From Inonotus obliquus (taxonomy: Eukaryota > Basidiomycota > Agaricomycetes > Hymenochaetales > Hymenochaetaceae), in NCBI GenBank assembly GCA_032164295.1, contig JAJHTX010000012.1, positions 434,001 through 498,000 of the forward strand: a DNA stretch of 64,000 bases, written 5' to 3'. The position numbers and the translations under genes are program-made. The first letter of the stretch is position 1, and each line of letters opens with the position of its first letter. The notes below the pieces were generated by a model that made no database searches, was not told the origin of the DNA, and was given only the letters and a program-made list of their open reading frames with translations. Positions 1 to 11,200 of the stretch are shown here, piece by piece.

Positions 1-843
1 TGTCCCTTTTCAGTTCCTTTACATGGAGAATTGAGCAGCAAGTCACTTGCAACGAGCGCCTCGTCTTTTGATCTGATCTCCTTCTGTCGCGTTCTTCTGT
101 TTCGCTCTTGGATTTCGAGTTACTCTTCTTTGCTCATGGGAATAGGTGCTTGTACTTCTGTTCCCTATCCTACCTTTGGATACCGGTATGTCGCAAGTCG
201 GTAAGTTGTTATATTGATCTGTCAGAAGTGGAAAACTCTCCGTCCATCTGTTCCTCTCACCTGTTCGTTTTCCGAGTCGTCCCCCCTGATCTGACCTGAC
301 CCGACCCGACCATTCTTCTCTATCCACTCATGCTTTGATTTTTTTTCCCTTTTCCTTCTCAAAACGTCGCTCTAACTCATTCACGCCACAGTCACGAACC
401 AAAATTCAAGAAAGACCTTTAACTGTTCGTTATACTTTACGGGGGTGCGGTCCAGGGACTGAGCCTGAGGACCGCACGACGGCAGCAGCTTTGCTACTCG
501 TCACATTGCGTGGCGTGGTATGCACCTGCAAAGCCCTTTTCGAATCCAAGCGCCTCACTTCATGCTCAACACACGATGGCTCGTCGAGCTCTCCTGCGAA
601 CCACTTGGTGGTCTCATATCTTTCAATGACTCTGTATGTCTCTATTGATATTTGATGTACCGGAACGCAGAAACTATATGTAAGAATACTGTCTGGGGCA
701 TTCCATACTGCAAAACACTTCTCTTTGCACCATTACATCATCCAGGTTTCCATTGCGTCCGGTGAGGCTTATAAAATGCTGCAGCATCTGCCTTCTTTAC
801 CTTTTCAATTGCTTCTATCCCTCAGACTGTAGACGCTCTATCG
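1..843. other. Non-coding stretch with a diverged duplicate block and a hairpin
   Basis: I see no supportable gene here. Bases 1-345 resemble 3420-3720 (shared order: a GAGCAAC/GAGCAGC-type start, a TCGGTATGTCG..AAGTCGGTAAG block, CCATCTGTTCCTCTC, then GACCCGACC-type repeats). Bases 445-477 form a perfect 9-bp inverted repeat. A TATAAAA at about 770 lies some 70 bp before a possible start codon at 844. Confidence 0.5.
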
Positions 844-1476
844 ATGAGTACCAGTACGAATCCGGAGGTTGATTATCAGGTTGTGTATAATAGGGATGAC
901 CGAAACTCATATAGTCAAAACTCCAAAGTCGCCGAGTTCTTCGATAGCGAGTCCTCTAATTCTCTTGCTTTTCTTTCCTCTAACCGTGGCTCTATCAGGC
1001 GATGCGAGTAAGAAAATAGGCCCAGGCAGAATTACGGCCCAAGCTCTCAAGGCTGGGAAGGTTCATGAGGAAAACCAACGCTATAAATACGTTGCTGTAG
1101 GTGAGGATTGGCTTTCCGGCACCGGATGATCAACTGAATAGATGCGAGGCAGGATTTGATTCAAAGGGCAAGGAAATCGGCGGGATTGCCGGCCGATTCA
1201 ATAAAGGCGTGGACATACCATTCGAGAGTGCTGACGATGCAATATCAGGTCTCATAGACATGCTAAATTATCTTGCAGTAGGTCTCTCTTTCAGCACGTT
1301 TACCACCACCGATTTGGAGCAGTTTACCTACACACGTCTTGCTTACGTTCCTTCCGTTTAGAAACGGCAAAATCCCTCATATTCCTCCAAGTCCGAACGT
1401 CGGTAAATACATCAGCAATAGGTCACGGGGCGACGAGCGTGAAACAAATCGTAGATCTTATAAGGGAGTACAATGA
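844..1476 (+). CDS. Possible small spliced gene, product unknown (low confidence)
   Basis: I do not recognise this. An ATG at 844 opens 55 codons. A second frame through 985-1110 reads ..GDASKKIGPGRITAQALK.. and can be spliced over a 44-bp intron (GTGAGG..GAATAG, about 1100-1141) into ..ARQDLIQRARKSAGLPADS.. , then on to a stop at 1474-1476. The composition looks like coding sequence and splice signals are present, but the first junction is ambiguous: a donor at about 915 or a start at 897 would both work. A degenerate second copy lies at about 1790-2070. It may be a lineage-specific gene, or itself a relic. Confidence 0.25.
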
Positions 1477-1789
1477 TATTAGTGAGCTTGTTAGTTGATA
1501 CAGGAAGTAGAGTTGGGGTTAAAGACTCGGGATTTTTGTAGTAATTGTGATAGAGTACAATTCTTGTAGTTCGTTATAAGAATTATGCAATAATCCGAGA
1601 GTGATGATCCAGAAACATATTCACAGCTTGATTGTAATCTGTTGACAAGACATCTAAGAGCCTGGCAAGACCTAGAAGTTCAGTCGGCATCCTGCATTTT
1701 TTTGACAAATTCATAGTTTCCTTGCATGCTGTGTTGTAAGCGAGCGATGAGTAAGCAACTAGTAGCTTGTCGTGACGGTAACATAACAA

Positions 1790-2070
1790 TGCTGAAAATG
1801 TAAGCCAAACTGAGTCTGCTTGGAACATTTGCCTCTCCTTCCTTCAACCGTGCTCTATCAGGCTCCAAGAGTAAATCTGTAAGCCCAAAGAACGCTACGG
1901 TGCAAGTTCTCAAGGTGAGGAAATCGACAGTGTTTGTGGCCAAGATTGCAAAAAAGGTGAAGACGTGTATGCTCACGAGGCAAGTCTGAATATGGCGAGT
2001 CTCTCTTTCAGCACGTTTGACTATCTCCTCAGCAGTGAATAGCAAGTCGATTGTCTTTAGAAAGTAGCAC
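1790..2070 (+). pseudogene. Decayed duplicate of the 844-1476 region
   Basis: Blocks recur in the same order as in 844-1476: ACCGTGGCTCTATCAGGC (970s) against ACCGTGCTCTATCAGGC (1848-1864); CTCTCTTTCAGCACGTTT at about 1283 and again at about 2002; and a closing TTTAGAAA. The frames between them are disrupted. Bases 1477-1789 hold nothing I can name. Confidence 0.35.
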
Positions 2071-2193
2071 AGATGTATTGTAGCCGGAGTGGCGAAATCT
2101 CGGTCTCGAAATCTTGAATCTCTCAGGCCACGTGACGGACAGTTTGTCCTCGTCCTCTCTCACTTTGAGTTTGACCACCACCACGACTTCGTC

Positions 2194-2739
2194 ATGTCAG
2201 GTAACGACCCAAGGGATCCCAACTTGGAAGTCAAACTCAGCCTTCCAGCAACATGGAGATCAACCTACACAGGTGAGTCGGCCAGCGGACTTCCCCGCGA
2301 TCGTATTCACATCGTGCATGAGTGTAGATGGGTTTTCGGTGTCGAGCATGTTGCTGGCTGGTGCAGTCATGGTCACTCGCAATAGGTATGTCCACACCAC
2401 ACCTCAAACTGCACCCGGTTTTCTCACTATGACCCCGTGCCTCCGTGTATATGAGGTACCTCGCCTGGCCCGCTTTATTACTCGGCATAAGCGGATTCTT
2501 CAATTCCCACCCATTGCGTTCAAAAGAAGGAGGCCCGGCATGGCAAAGCCTGATGTACGTTTCTCTTCTAATACGTATCGTTTACTCTTTGTATTGAATG
2601 ATTGACTTCGTCTTGTCATTCGGAATATGCCACACCGTATGATAGTTCGGGATTCTCCGCTATACTCCTATCATACCTTCCCATGATCCTTTTGGCGAAC
2701 AAGGCTCCGGTTCAAATGCCCTTGGAAAATGCAACATGA
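2194..2739 (+). CDS. WDR83OS: Asterix-like subunit of the ER PAT chaperone complex
   Basis: Four exons (2194-2272, 2328-2385, 2456-2554, 2646-2739) join in frame to 109 residues. The protein has a polar N-terminus beginning MSGNDPRDPN, a first hydrophobic helix (FSVSSMLLAGAVMV, about 30-43), the family-typical segment NRYLAWPALLLGISGFFNSH, a short charged loop (PLRSKEG), and a last helix (SAILLSYLPMILL). This is the layout of Asterix/WDR83OS proteins. With CCDC47, Asterix forms the PAT complex that shields partly polar transmembrane helices during membrane-protein insertion at the ER. All introns are GT-AG. The exons are too short for simple ORF calling. Identification rests on motif memory and the three-helix pattern. 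Confidence 0.82.
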
Positions 2740-5070
2740 TTTCGAGGAAGAAGTCTTATTTTGAAGTCTGGGTGTTCTTTATCTTACCGGTGTTTTGTAC
2801 GTCTAACCTATCACACCTTTCTATCATCTAAGGTTTCTCACAGTGAAGCTACCCCCTCGTGCTCGTCCACAGATTCACACGCGTTTGATAGGTCATGGTT
2901 GAATAGTGGGTTTTTGTTATGTTATTGATGTTATGGATAGGGATAACGTACGTACAGTTCTTTTGAACGTATTGATACAGAAGACTTGCATTTGAGTGAC
3001 ATGGTGCTTCGTGGATGTCACCATCCCTTTGGTTGCTTATCCTCGTTTATTTGCGATTGGAGGGTACTATTGGAGGCAAAAAGAGAGTATCTCTGCGCGC
3101 AACTACAACTATTAGCCCATTGGTTGCTGGCTGTGGGAACCGAAGCGTCAAACGACGCACAGCTCTATAAAAACTTTTTTCTTCATTTTTTATGGCTTCT
3201 CTAAGGGACAAGCCAAAATCTGTCAAATCCCATTCAAACCCGCTTCCGCTTCTCCGGTACTTTTATCAAGTCGTCCTCGTCCTTGTCCCTGTCCCTTTTT
3301 CTTTTTCTTTTCTAAGAGCCTAACAACGACATCATATTCCATCTCGAATAAATGAATCGTCCTTCTTCGCGCTACTGATCATTATTGATCAAAAGAAAAA
3401 TCAAGGCTCTCACGTACTTCTCTGTCATTGTCCGAGTCGTCTACCGCTTAAGAATCGAGCAACGCGTTACTTGATTAGAACGAGGACCTCTCCTTTGCAA
3501 ATTTCTTGCCTTTTTTTCTGTCTTAGCCTTGGCGCTCGGTATGTCGTAAGTCGGTAAGTCGGTAAGTCGGTACATGAGTCGGTAAGTCGGAAGTAAAATC
3601 TCTCCATCACGGTCCATCTGTTCCTCTCTTTTTTGGAGTCGTTCCTTCTAAGATGACCCGACCTGATCTGTTTTGTCTAATCTTCTTTTCTCTCTCACGC
3701 CTTTACTAGTGCTTTATCTTCTCTTCTCTTCTCTTCTAGATGCTGGATTCTGGTCAATGACAATACAACAACGGCAATTCGGTGAATCCGGTCAATCCGG
3801 GGAGTGAGGAGCGAGGAGTGCGGGGGTGAGGATGAAAGAAGTACTTGAGGATGAAAGGTGCAGCCTGAGTATTTACGTATATATTCAGTGTTCACGTCGG
3901 TGAATGATTCCACTTGGCGTGTAAGATTGATTTCGTGTTTTTCTGTTTTTCTGTTCCTTTCGTGTAATTCTCTTGAATAGTATCATTACCATTACCAGTA
4001 TGAAATCGACTAGTGGAATGCGGTGATGGTAGAGTATCAAGTATTCGGACTAATGGACTTCAATGTAAAAGCTTCGTGGCTTCTCGACCTCCACATGGCC
4101 TACGCTTCTCTCTCTGTCCCAGGCTACAAAAAATGTTACAAGACTAATGTTCTATAGGAATATGTGATCCTGGTATATGGCGATGGCGACGGCGATAATT
4201 TGAACGTATGGAAGTTATAACTTACAATTTACTGTACTGTATAGGATAGGATAGGAGAACGGGTATAGCCGTACCAGTACCAATACCAGTACCAAAACCG
4301 GTGCTAGTGCCACATAGTGTTAGTGATCTTCCAACGTTTTGTTGGATTGATGCATATGGGTTGATAGCCTGAAGGAATTGGCAAATGTCCGACGTTGATA
4401 TTTACTTACAAGAATTTCCACCGCGGAGATTTTCTTTACAGTTCAAGTCTGTTCAACCTGGGGTGAGTGTGTCCGAGTGGGTGTTGGTTGAAGTGCCCGT
4501 CGGTATCCCGTATCCCGCTTGCCAGTCAGTGCACAGTAATCTCCGTCGCAAGTCATGATGGATATTATCGTAATATGAAATTCGACTATGTGTCTAAGTA
4601 TAATCAATGCTTCTCGCCCGAAAGTGAGAAAGAAAGAGATTTACAGTATTCTTGATATAGAGAAAGTTCACCCTCGTGTTAGACGAGTCGAATGGTAAGT
4701 AGCTCCGATGGCCGACATGTGGCTTCCGAGGATAGGTCTAGCCTACAGTCTCGCGTCGCTCTAAGTCCCTCTTCATCCTCATGCATGATGGATTCCCGTG
4801 CTTCCCTACTTTACGCATCTTCCCATGCTTCCTGTCCTTCCTGTCTTCCTGAACGCATGCTTCCCTTCCTAACGGATTCACTCCTACTTTATCCTTCTAC
4901 CTTCTTTTTCCAAAAACCAAAAAGCTTGTTTTATTTGAACGGAAGGGGGATGAGCATGGAAAAACTTGCATTAAGTACTCGAGTCCCCGTGTAGTCGAGG
5001 TTTCATAGTCCCTCCTCCTCTTCTTCTTCCTCTCGCGCTAGGTATCTATCTGTCTACACGTTGACTCGAC
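2740..5070. other. Intergenic region with low-complexity tracts
   Basis: No convincing exon on either strand. It holds a copy of the 1-345 block (3420-3720), an AAGTCGGT microsatellite (3537-3590), GGATAGGATAGGA and ACCAGTACCAATACCAGTACC short repeats (about 4240-4305), and pyrimidine-rich DNA before the gene at 5071. Confidence 0.5.
3537..3590. repeat. AAGTCGGT tandem repeat
   Basis: Five imperfect units of (T)AAGTCGG, interrupted once by TACATG. A single-unit version sits at 190-205 in the related upstream block, so the tract probably expanded after the block was duplicated. Confidence 0.8.
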
Positions 5071-6406
5071 ATGTCCTCTGTGTATACCAACTACTCTCAA
5101 CCACCCATCTCCAAACACGAGGACATCTCCAGCTCACCGCCACCTACACCTACACCTCCGACCCCAGGCTCATCTTCATCCACGTCTTTACACCCACCTC
5201 CATCCCCAACAAAAAAACCATGGGTCGAACCAACCCTCCTCCCAAACGCAACACACCAAACATTAGACTATCCAGACGGAAGAGAGATAAAAGGGAATGC
5301 GCCGTTAAGAGCCAAACAGTTGGCCTTGAATACGTTTGCCGCGTATGGTGTTTCTGGGTTTTGTTGTCATGATGTTTCTGGTCTTTCTGGAGAAGGAGAA
5401 GTGTTTGGGAGATGTGCGGGAAGGAAAGTGAGGTTTGTTAGGATTGATGTTGTTGGGGTTGGGGTGAGGGCGGAGATTAGTCGGCGGGGTACGAGCTCGT
5501 CGTCGTCATCCGAAATGGGACCTGGACGTCGTGATGGTCGGAATCGGATAAATGATGGACGTGGATGTGGACATGGGCGTGATGAAGGGAGAGACGGATC
5601 GTCGGTCACATCGGTCACACCACCGGTATCTTCTTCGGTAAATTCGGCAAATTCGGTAACTGCTATTGCGGAGTTGCGAGTCGATACTTGTACGTATTCT
5701 TTACTTTCTGGATGCTGGATGGATTGGATTGTTGGTCTTGGAACGCATTCGTTTCTCGTAAACTGACACAGCTTGCCTAGCGATGGTGAACGGAAATGGA
5801 ATGATGCATGGAGGGTGTATAGCTTATCTCATCGATAAGTAAGTCCAAAGTCCCTCCTTTATATTCAATCCTCAATCCTTAACCTCAATCTTCCCATTCT
5901 ATCTAGCTGCGCAAGTATCCCATTAGTCGTTCTGGGAGTGTTACGAAATCGTAACGGAGTAGGTGTAACTCAAGCTTTAAACATCTTATTTCATGCTCCT
6001 GCTCCTTTGTAAGTATCTTCCTCTTTTGATTATTCGTATTCGTGATTTGAGTGAAAGCTGATGGTTTATCACTTTATTGGATTATTGGGACTATTGGATT
6101 ATTGGATTACTGGATTTTTGGATTACTGGATTTGTTTTGTTGTCGATTCGCGTGGTGCGTGCTGTGTGATGGATCGGTGTGGGTGTTGGTTGTAGAGGAA
6201 CGACTTTAGAAATTGTTAGTACCTCACTTACGTTAGGTGGAAGGTCAATGTCGTCAAAATGCGAGGTACGTTGTAATGTTGTCGTCGTTTTCCCCTCGTC
6301 CATTCCTCCATTCCTCTGTTCTGACTGTGATTCCTAGATATTCGACAAATCAACCAATCGACTCGTAGCGTCTGCTTTTATCAATAAAATGGAGCCTAGG
6401 TTGTAA
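5071..6406 (+). CDS. Hotdog-fold (PaaI/ACOT13-type) acyl-CoA thioesterase
   Basis: Five exons (5071-5689, 5781-5838, 5907-6008, 6196-6265, 6338-6406) join in frame to 305 residues. Residues 1-75 are Pro/Ser/Thr-rich. The hotdog domain starts near 85 (NAPLRAKQLALNTF, then GRKVRFVRIDVV), is interrupted by a low-complexity insertion at about 138-195, and continues with ELRVDTSMVNGNGMMHGG, CIAYLIDNCASIPLVVLG, GVTQALNILFHAPAPLG and SLTLGGRSMSSKCEIFD. The HGG motif on the central helix with the following Asp is the usual catalytic region of this family, which hydrolyses acyl-CoA to free acid and CoA. No clear targeting signal is seen. Intron 3 is unusually long (187 bp) and carries a TTGGATTAC repeat. 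The gene converges on HMG-CoA lyase, 220 bp away. Confidence 0.85.
6073..6135. repeat. ATTATTGG/ATTACTGG repeat inside a thioesterase intron
   Basis: About six imperfect 8-10-bp units (ATTATTGG, ATTACTGG, ATTTTTGG) lie in intron 3 of the thioesterase gene (6009-6195) and account for its extra length. Confidence 0.7.
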
Positions 6407-6626
6407 CCACGCGTATCGCATATCGCGTAATACGGCTCTTGTGATTGACGAGTATGTGGTGTAGATTGGAGACTGTAGATTGTGGACTATAGATTGTGGA
6501 CTGTAGTGATATTGGAAGGAAGGGAACGAAATTGTGTTGACGTACTGTACATGTGTTTGTTTGTTAAGTCCTTGCCATTATACAACCCACTGTCATAAAA
6601 GCATCTCCTCCGAGTCAATCAATCTC

Positions 6627-7926
6627 TCACTTCCCTTCCTCCTCCTTCCTCCTCTTCTTCACACCTCTCAAAGCCCTCCCAACCCTACTTTCATTCCTCC
6701 TCCCAATCATTTCCGAAATCCAGTATCCCGTATCAACCAACTCATCCAAATTCAAATTCAATTCTGCATCCACATCCACATTTTCTTGATTCGAAATGGC
6801 ATACCCTGAATCTCGTAAAGCGTAGATAACATCTTCGGTTGCTACGTTTCCTGTTGCTCCAGGAGAATAAGGACATCCTCCTAAACCAGCTATGGATGAA
6901 TCGAATGTACGTAAGCCGAAGGAAAGTGAGGTGAAGATGTTGGAGAGAGCTGTTCCGTAGGTGTCGTGAAACTAGAGGATCATTTGAATTTAATCAGGCG
7001 TGTAGCATGGTTATTTTCGTGTAGATTAACTTACATGTCCCTGTAGTACGTTGTTAGCCTATTCTTTAGATAAAAGATAGAAAGCGGAAAACATACGGCA
7101 AGCTTATGAACTGAAATAGAACTCGTGACGACTTCGAGCATATCACCCACACTCCCAGGTGTTCCCATACCCGTCGTATCACCCAAACTAACTTCATAAC
7201 AACCTATATCAATCAACGCTTTACTAACATCTCTAACTCGCTTATAATCCACACGTCCTGTATAAGGACATGTTATAACAACGCTAACGTATCCTCGAAC
7301 TCGTAAACCGGACTTTAGAGCTCGTGAAGCTACGTGTGAGAGACGGATGAGAGATTCTTGGATTGTACAATTTGTGTTTGCGAGAGAGAATGCATCTGTA
7401 GAAGATGTGAAGATTGCTATTTCGTCTGTTGGTGGAGGAGATGTGGGATTGGGATTTGAGGAGTAGGTGTTGAGTAGGTCGAGGAGATTGTCTAAACCTC
7501 TTTCGTTAGGGATTAGTACAGGATAATGTACACCTGGTCGACGCTCCATTTGCGAAATAACTTCGGCGGTACCTGCCATCTAAGTAAACACACAACGACA
7601 GACCTTTAGTGAATTCCTCCGCTTATACAAGCGAACCCCGGGGGGTGTTGATGGCTCACCTGAGGAACCCATTTCGGACTAACGAAACTCCCTGATTCAA
7701 TATTATTCAAACCAGCTCGTCCAAGTCTGTTAATCAACTCGACTTTAACACTTGGTGGTATTACAGCCTTCTCATTTTGTAAACCATCTCGTGGACCGAC
7801 TTCGACTATCTTCACGAGGTTCGTAGGTTTCGCTGTTGATGATGATGCGATTGAGTATGTACGGGTGCAGATGGAAGGGTAAGAGGACCCGAGTCTTGTT
7901 CTTGTTAGACGGAGGAGGATGGTCAT
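6627..7926 (-). CDS. HMGCL: Hydroxymethylglutaryl-CoA lyase, mitochondrial
   Basis: Four exons (7660-7926, 7097-7579, 7035-7058, 6627-6971) give 372 residues. HMG-CoA lyase cleaves HMG-CoA to acetyl-CoA and acetoacetate, the last step of leucine breakdown. The ATG at 7926 opens an Arg/Ser-rich presequence (MTILLRLTRTRLGSSYPS) typical of mitochondrial import; the open frame extends upstream only through non-ATG codons. The TIM barrel shows VEVGPRDGLQNEK (catalytic Arg and metal Asp), SLGDTTGMGTPG, the metal-binding HFHDTYG, and GLGGCPYSPGATGN with the catalytic Cys. Exon 3 is a 24-nt microexon encoding ANNVLQGH, directly before the HDTYG motif. The C-terminus is Lys-rich (KKRRKEEEGK), with no peroxisomal signal. 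It is divergent from IRE1. Confidence 0.95.
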
Positions 7927-8243
7927 GAGTCGTGAAGCTGAGAGCGGGACCAAGACGTTCGGTGAGAGAAACTTCGGAGTTAAGATGATGATTAGTCAGT
8001 TTGTGTTTAAAGGACTTTCTCACGATTACACGGACAGGGAAACGACGTGGACACTGCCTACTACACTGGTTAACATTGCTTTCATCTTCCTCTCTGTCGC
8101 TCACGTATCATTATCACTCTTTGTTAGCATCCTGCTGCTTTCCGAACTGCTATTCTTGCTTTGAGGCTTGCTTGTAGCTGTGGAACTACCGTCCTACTTA
8201 CCGTGGCGAAAACCTTCAAAAGTGGTGATGCACACGCACCACT
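7927..8243. promoter_or_regulatory. Shared divergent promoter of HMG-CoA lyase and IRE1
   Basis: 317 bp separate the two start codons. It contains GACGTGG at 8044-8050, which resembles the ACGTG core bound by bZIP factors including the unfolded-protein-response family, and a pyrimidine-rich stretch (8085-8165). No TATA box is obvious. The IRE1-proximal end holds a hairpin and an upstream ORF, listed separately. Confidence 0.5.
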
Positions 8244-8269
8244 ATGCATCCAATCTCTCGCCTACCTAA
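8221..8269 (+). promoter_or_regulatory. Hairpin plus overlapping upstream ORF at the IRE1 start
   Basis: AGTGGTG (8221-8227) and CACCACT (8237-8243) are perfect inverted repeats around a 9-nt loop. The loop begins with an ATG (8228) that opens a 13-codon ORF ending in TAA at 8267-8269, in a different frame from IRE1 and overlapping its ATG at 8244. If transcribed, both elements would reduce initiation at the IRE1 start. Confidence 0.5.
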
Positions 8270-11200
8270 TGTTTTGCTCACTTCCATCGCTCTCTTAACG
8301 ACATGTCTAGCCGAGAAACTTGCAATTAGGAACGTCATACGAGATAGAAGAGGAGTCGCCTTAGATCCCGTTCCCGTCGACCAATATCATTTTCTTCCGC
8401 CAGTTCAACCTAGTACGAATCATCACAACGACCAGCAGGACCAGGAGCAACCGGAGTTGTTGGATATATGTTTAGTTGCGAGTGTAGATGGGAGGTTTCA
8501 TGCTTTGAATCGATCTTCTGGACAACTTTTGTGGTCGATGACTTCGTCAGCTGCTGCGGAGAACCCGGCGGCACTTGGTCCTCTCGTTCGCACGCAACAT
8601 ACCGATCCTGATCCTATTCATGACGACGGAGAATCAAAGGAACTTTACGTTATTGAACCCCAATCAGGCGATATCTACGTTTTACCGAAACCCAACGAAC
8701 CGTTACAGAGGTTACCATTCTCAATGGCTCAACTGGTGGATATGTCGCCGTTTAGCTTTTCTGGAGACGATGAACATAGAGTTTTTGTGGGGAAGAAGGA
8801 AACGTCACTGTTGGTTTTGGAGTTGGAGACGGGAAGGCTGAAGAATTTGGTTAATGCGAATACGGAATGTCCTTGGGATCCGTTTGAAGATTTCGGTTTG
8901 AATGAGTCGGGAGGAGATGTGGATTTGGATGAGTTGGATGGGACGAAACCGCCCAAGCTTAAACCTGTTTCTACAGAGGTTTTCATTGGCAGAACAGGTG
9001 CGCTTACTTTCTGTATGCGTTCTTGCTTCATTATCTCATGCGAGTCTAGATTACCATGTATCAATCCATACCCGTCCGCGAAACCCATCCGAACCTAGAC
9101 GTCCAGTACAAAACCTCACGTTCTCGACTTACGGACCAAATAACCAAGATCTTCCTACGCAATCAACATATAGACGAACTCCGGACGATATGTACATCCA
9201 GCCCACAGCAGCCGGTGAAATCCTATCCTTTCGCACTGCGAGCGACGGTTCGAATTCCGTACCACTTTGGGGTGTACCATTCAAGAGTCCCATCGTCGCA
9301 GTCTTTGACATCCTACAAGCTCCAAACCGACCTAGTCCCATGGCTTTGCTACAGCCTCAACCTCGTTTGCAAGACTTTATACCGAATTTTTCAAGTGAAG
9401 TCGAAGCGACGTATGTTGGTATTATACCTGAGAATCGAGCGTTGTATGCTCTGAGTCCTGAACATTTCCCACTTGCGATTTTCGCTCAACCGAATTATCA
9501 TTTTGCCGGAAAGAGGAGGTTGACGATTGATCCGAGTCCTGGAGGGTATCAGCCTGACATTGAGGATCCGGAGAGGGATTTACCGCTTAGTGTGGATGAT
9601 GTGACGAGGTTATTGAAGGAGAAGTCGAGATGTACGAATGGGAATTGGGAGAGGTCTTGTGTTGTTGGCTCGAGACCTGTTGCTGCTGCGGGACAGAGCC
9701 GGTTGAGCCGGTTGCTGCCCGATAGGCCGTATGAACATCATCGTCCAACGAAAGATCACGCTGCGCCTTTGCAATTTGGACCAGGAACAGGGTCTGGGTC
9801 TGGGACTCCCGGTATTGGGAATGATAGTCAGCCTGCGATTGAGAGTGATCAAGCCGGACATGGGTTGAGCGGACAGGCTAGGACGCTTGGTGGAAGTGCG
9901 GTGGCATTTGCGATATTCTTGATCGGGGTATGGTTTATTATGCGCAAGTCGAGGATGGGAAGAGAACGAAGGTCTTCTGTTGAGTCTATTCTTAATGCTC
10001 CTCCAGGAGTTCGTGCGGATACAGAACAATCTTCCGAACCTCGCATCAAGGTTGTAGATTTTGTGGAGTCGAAGCCTCTCCCTGCAATTCCAGATCCAGT
10101 ACCGTCAGAGGCCCAACCTAACCCACCATCATCCCAGTCAGATGACTTTGTCATCGTCTCTTCTCCTCGCCCCGCACCTGCAGAACAACCTGACCCTCCA
10201 GGTCTTTCCAACGTCAATACCAATACATTACGAATAGAACCTGTAGACGATGCGGAGGGAGACGAGGAGAGTGGGAATGAAGGAGATAATGCGACTCCGG
10301 CTGGGAAGAAGAGAGGGACTAGGAGGAGAAAACGAGGGAAGAAGAATAGAGGGAAGGTTGCTGTGAATGGTGATGGAGCTGGGGGTGAACCGGAGGATGG
10401 AGGGGAAGAAGGGAATGGAGATGCGCCTCCTGCGGTTGTACCTACTTCTGCTCTGATGCCTTCGTCCTCCGGGAAGGATGACCCTCCTTCACAGCATCTT
10501 GTAGTGTCAGAAGAAGTCCTAGGTGTGTTATTTGCTCTCTTTATCCTGAGTTATATTTACAGTCGGTTTAGGCTACGGCTCTCATGGCACCGTCGTCTAT
10601 CGGGGCTCACTTCAAGGTCGTCCAGTGGCCGTTAAACGACTCCTACGCGATTTTGTCACTCTCGCTTCTCGAGAAGTAATGATCCTTCAAGAATCCGACG
10701 ACCATCCTAACGTCATTCGATACTACTACCAAGAATCTCACGCCAACTTCCTCTACATCGCTTTAGAACTCTGTCCGGCATCTTTAGCAGATGTTGTCGA
10801 ACACCCGGATATTCATCGGGAATTATCCAATGCATTCGATCCGAAGAGAGCGTTGCAACAAATCGCTTCGGGTTTACGACATTTACATGCACTTAAAATC
10901 GTTCATCGAGATATTAAACCTCAGAATATTCTCATCTCGAGTGCGAAAAAGGGTGTGGGTTCGGGTGTTATGGCTGGGCATAGGATGTTGATTTCGGATT
11001 TTGGATTGTGTAAGCGATTGGAAGTCGATCAGACGAGTTTCTTACCTACCGCTCATGGAGCGGGCGCGGCGGGTACAGTCGGTTGGCGAGCACCGGAGAT
11101 TTTACGTGGAGAGGTTAATCTGGAGGAATCACCTACAGACGACTCTACACAATCTTCTCGTGGAAGTAGCGTTGGAACTGCTATAGCTCCCAACAACAAC

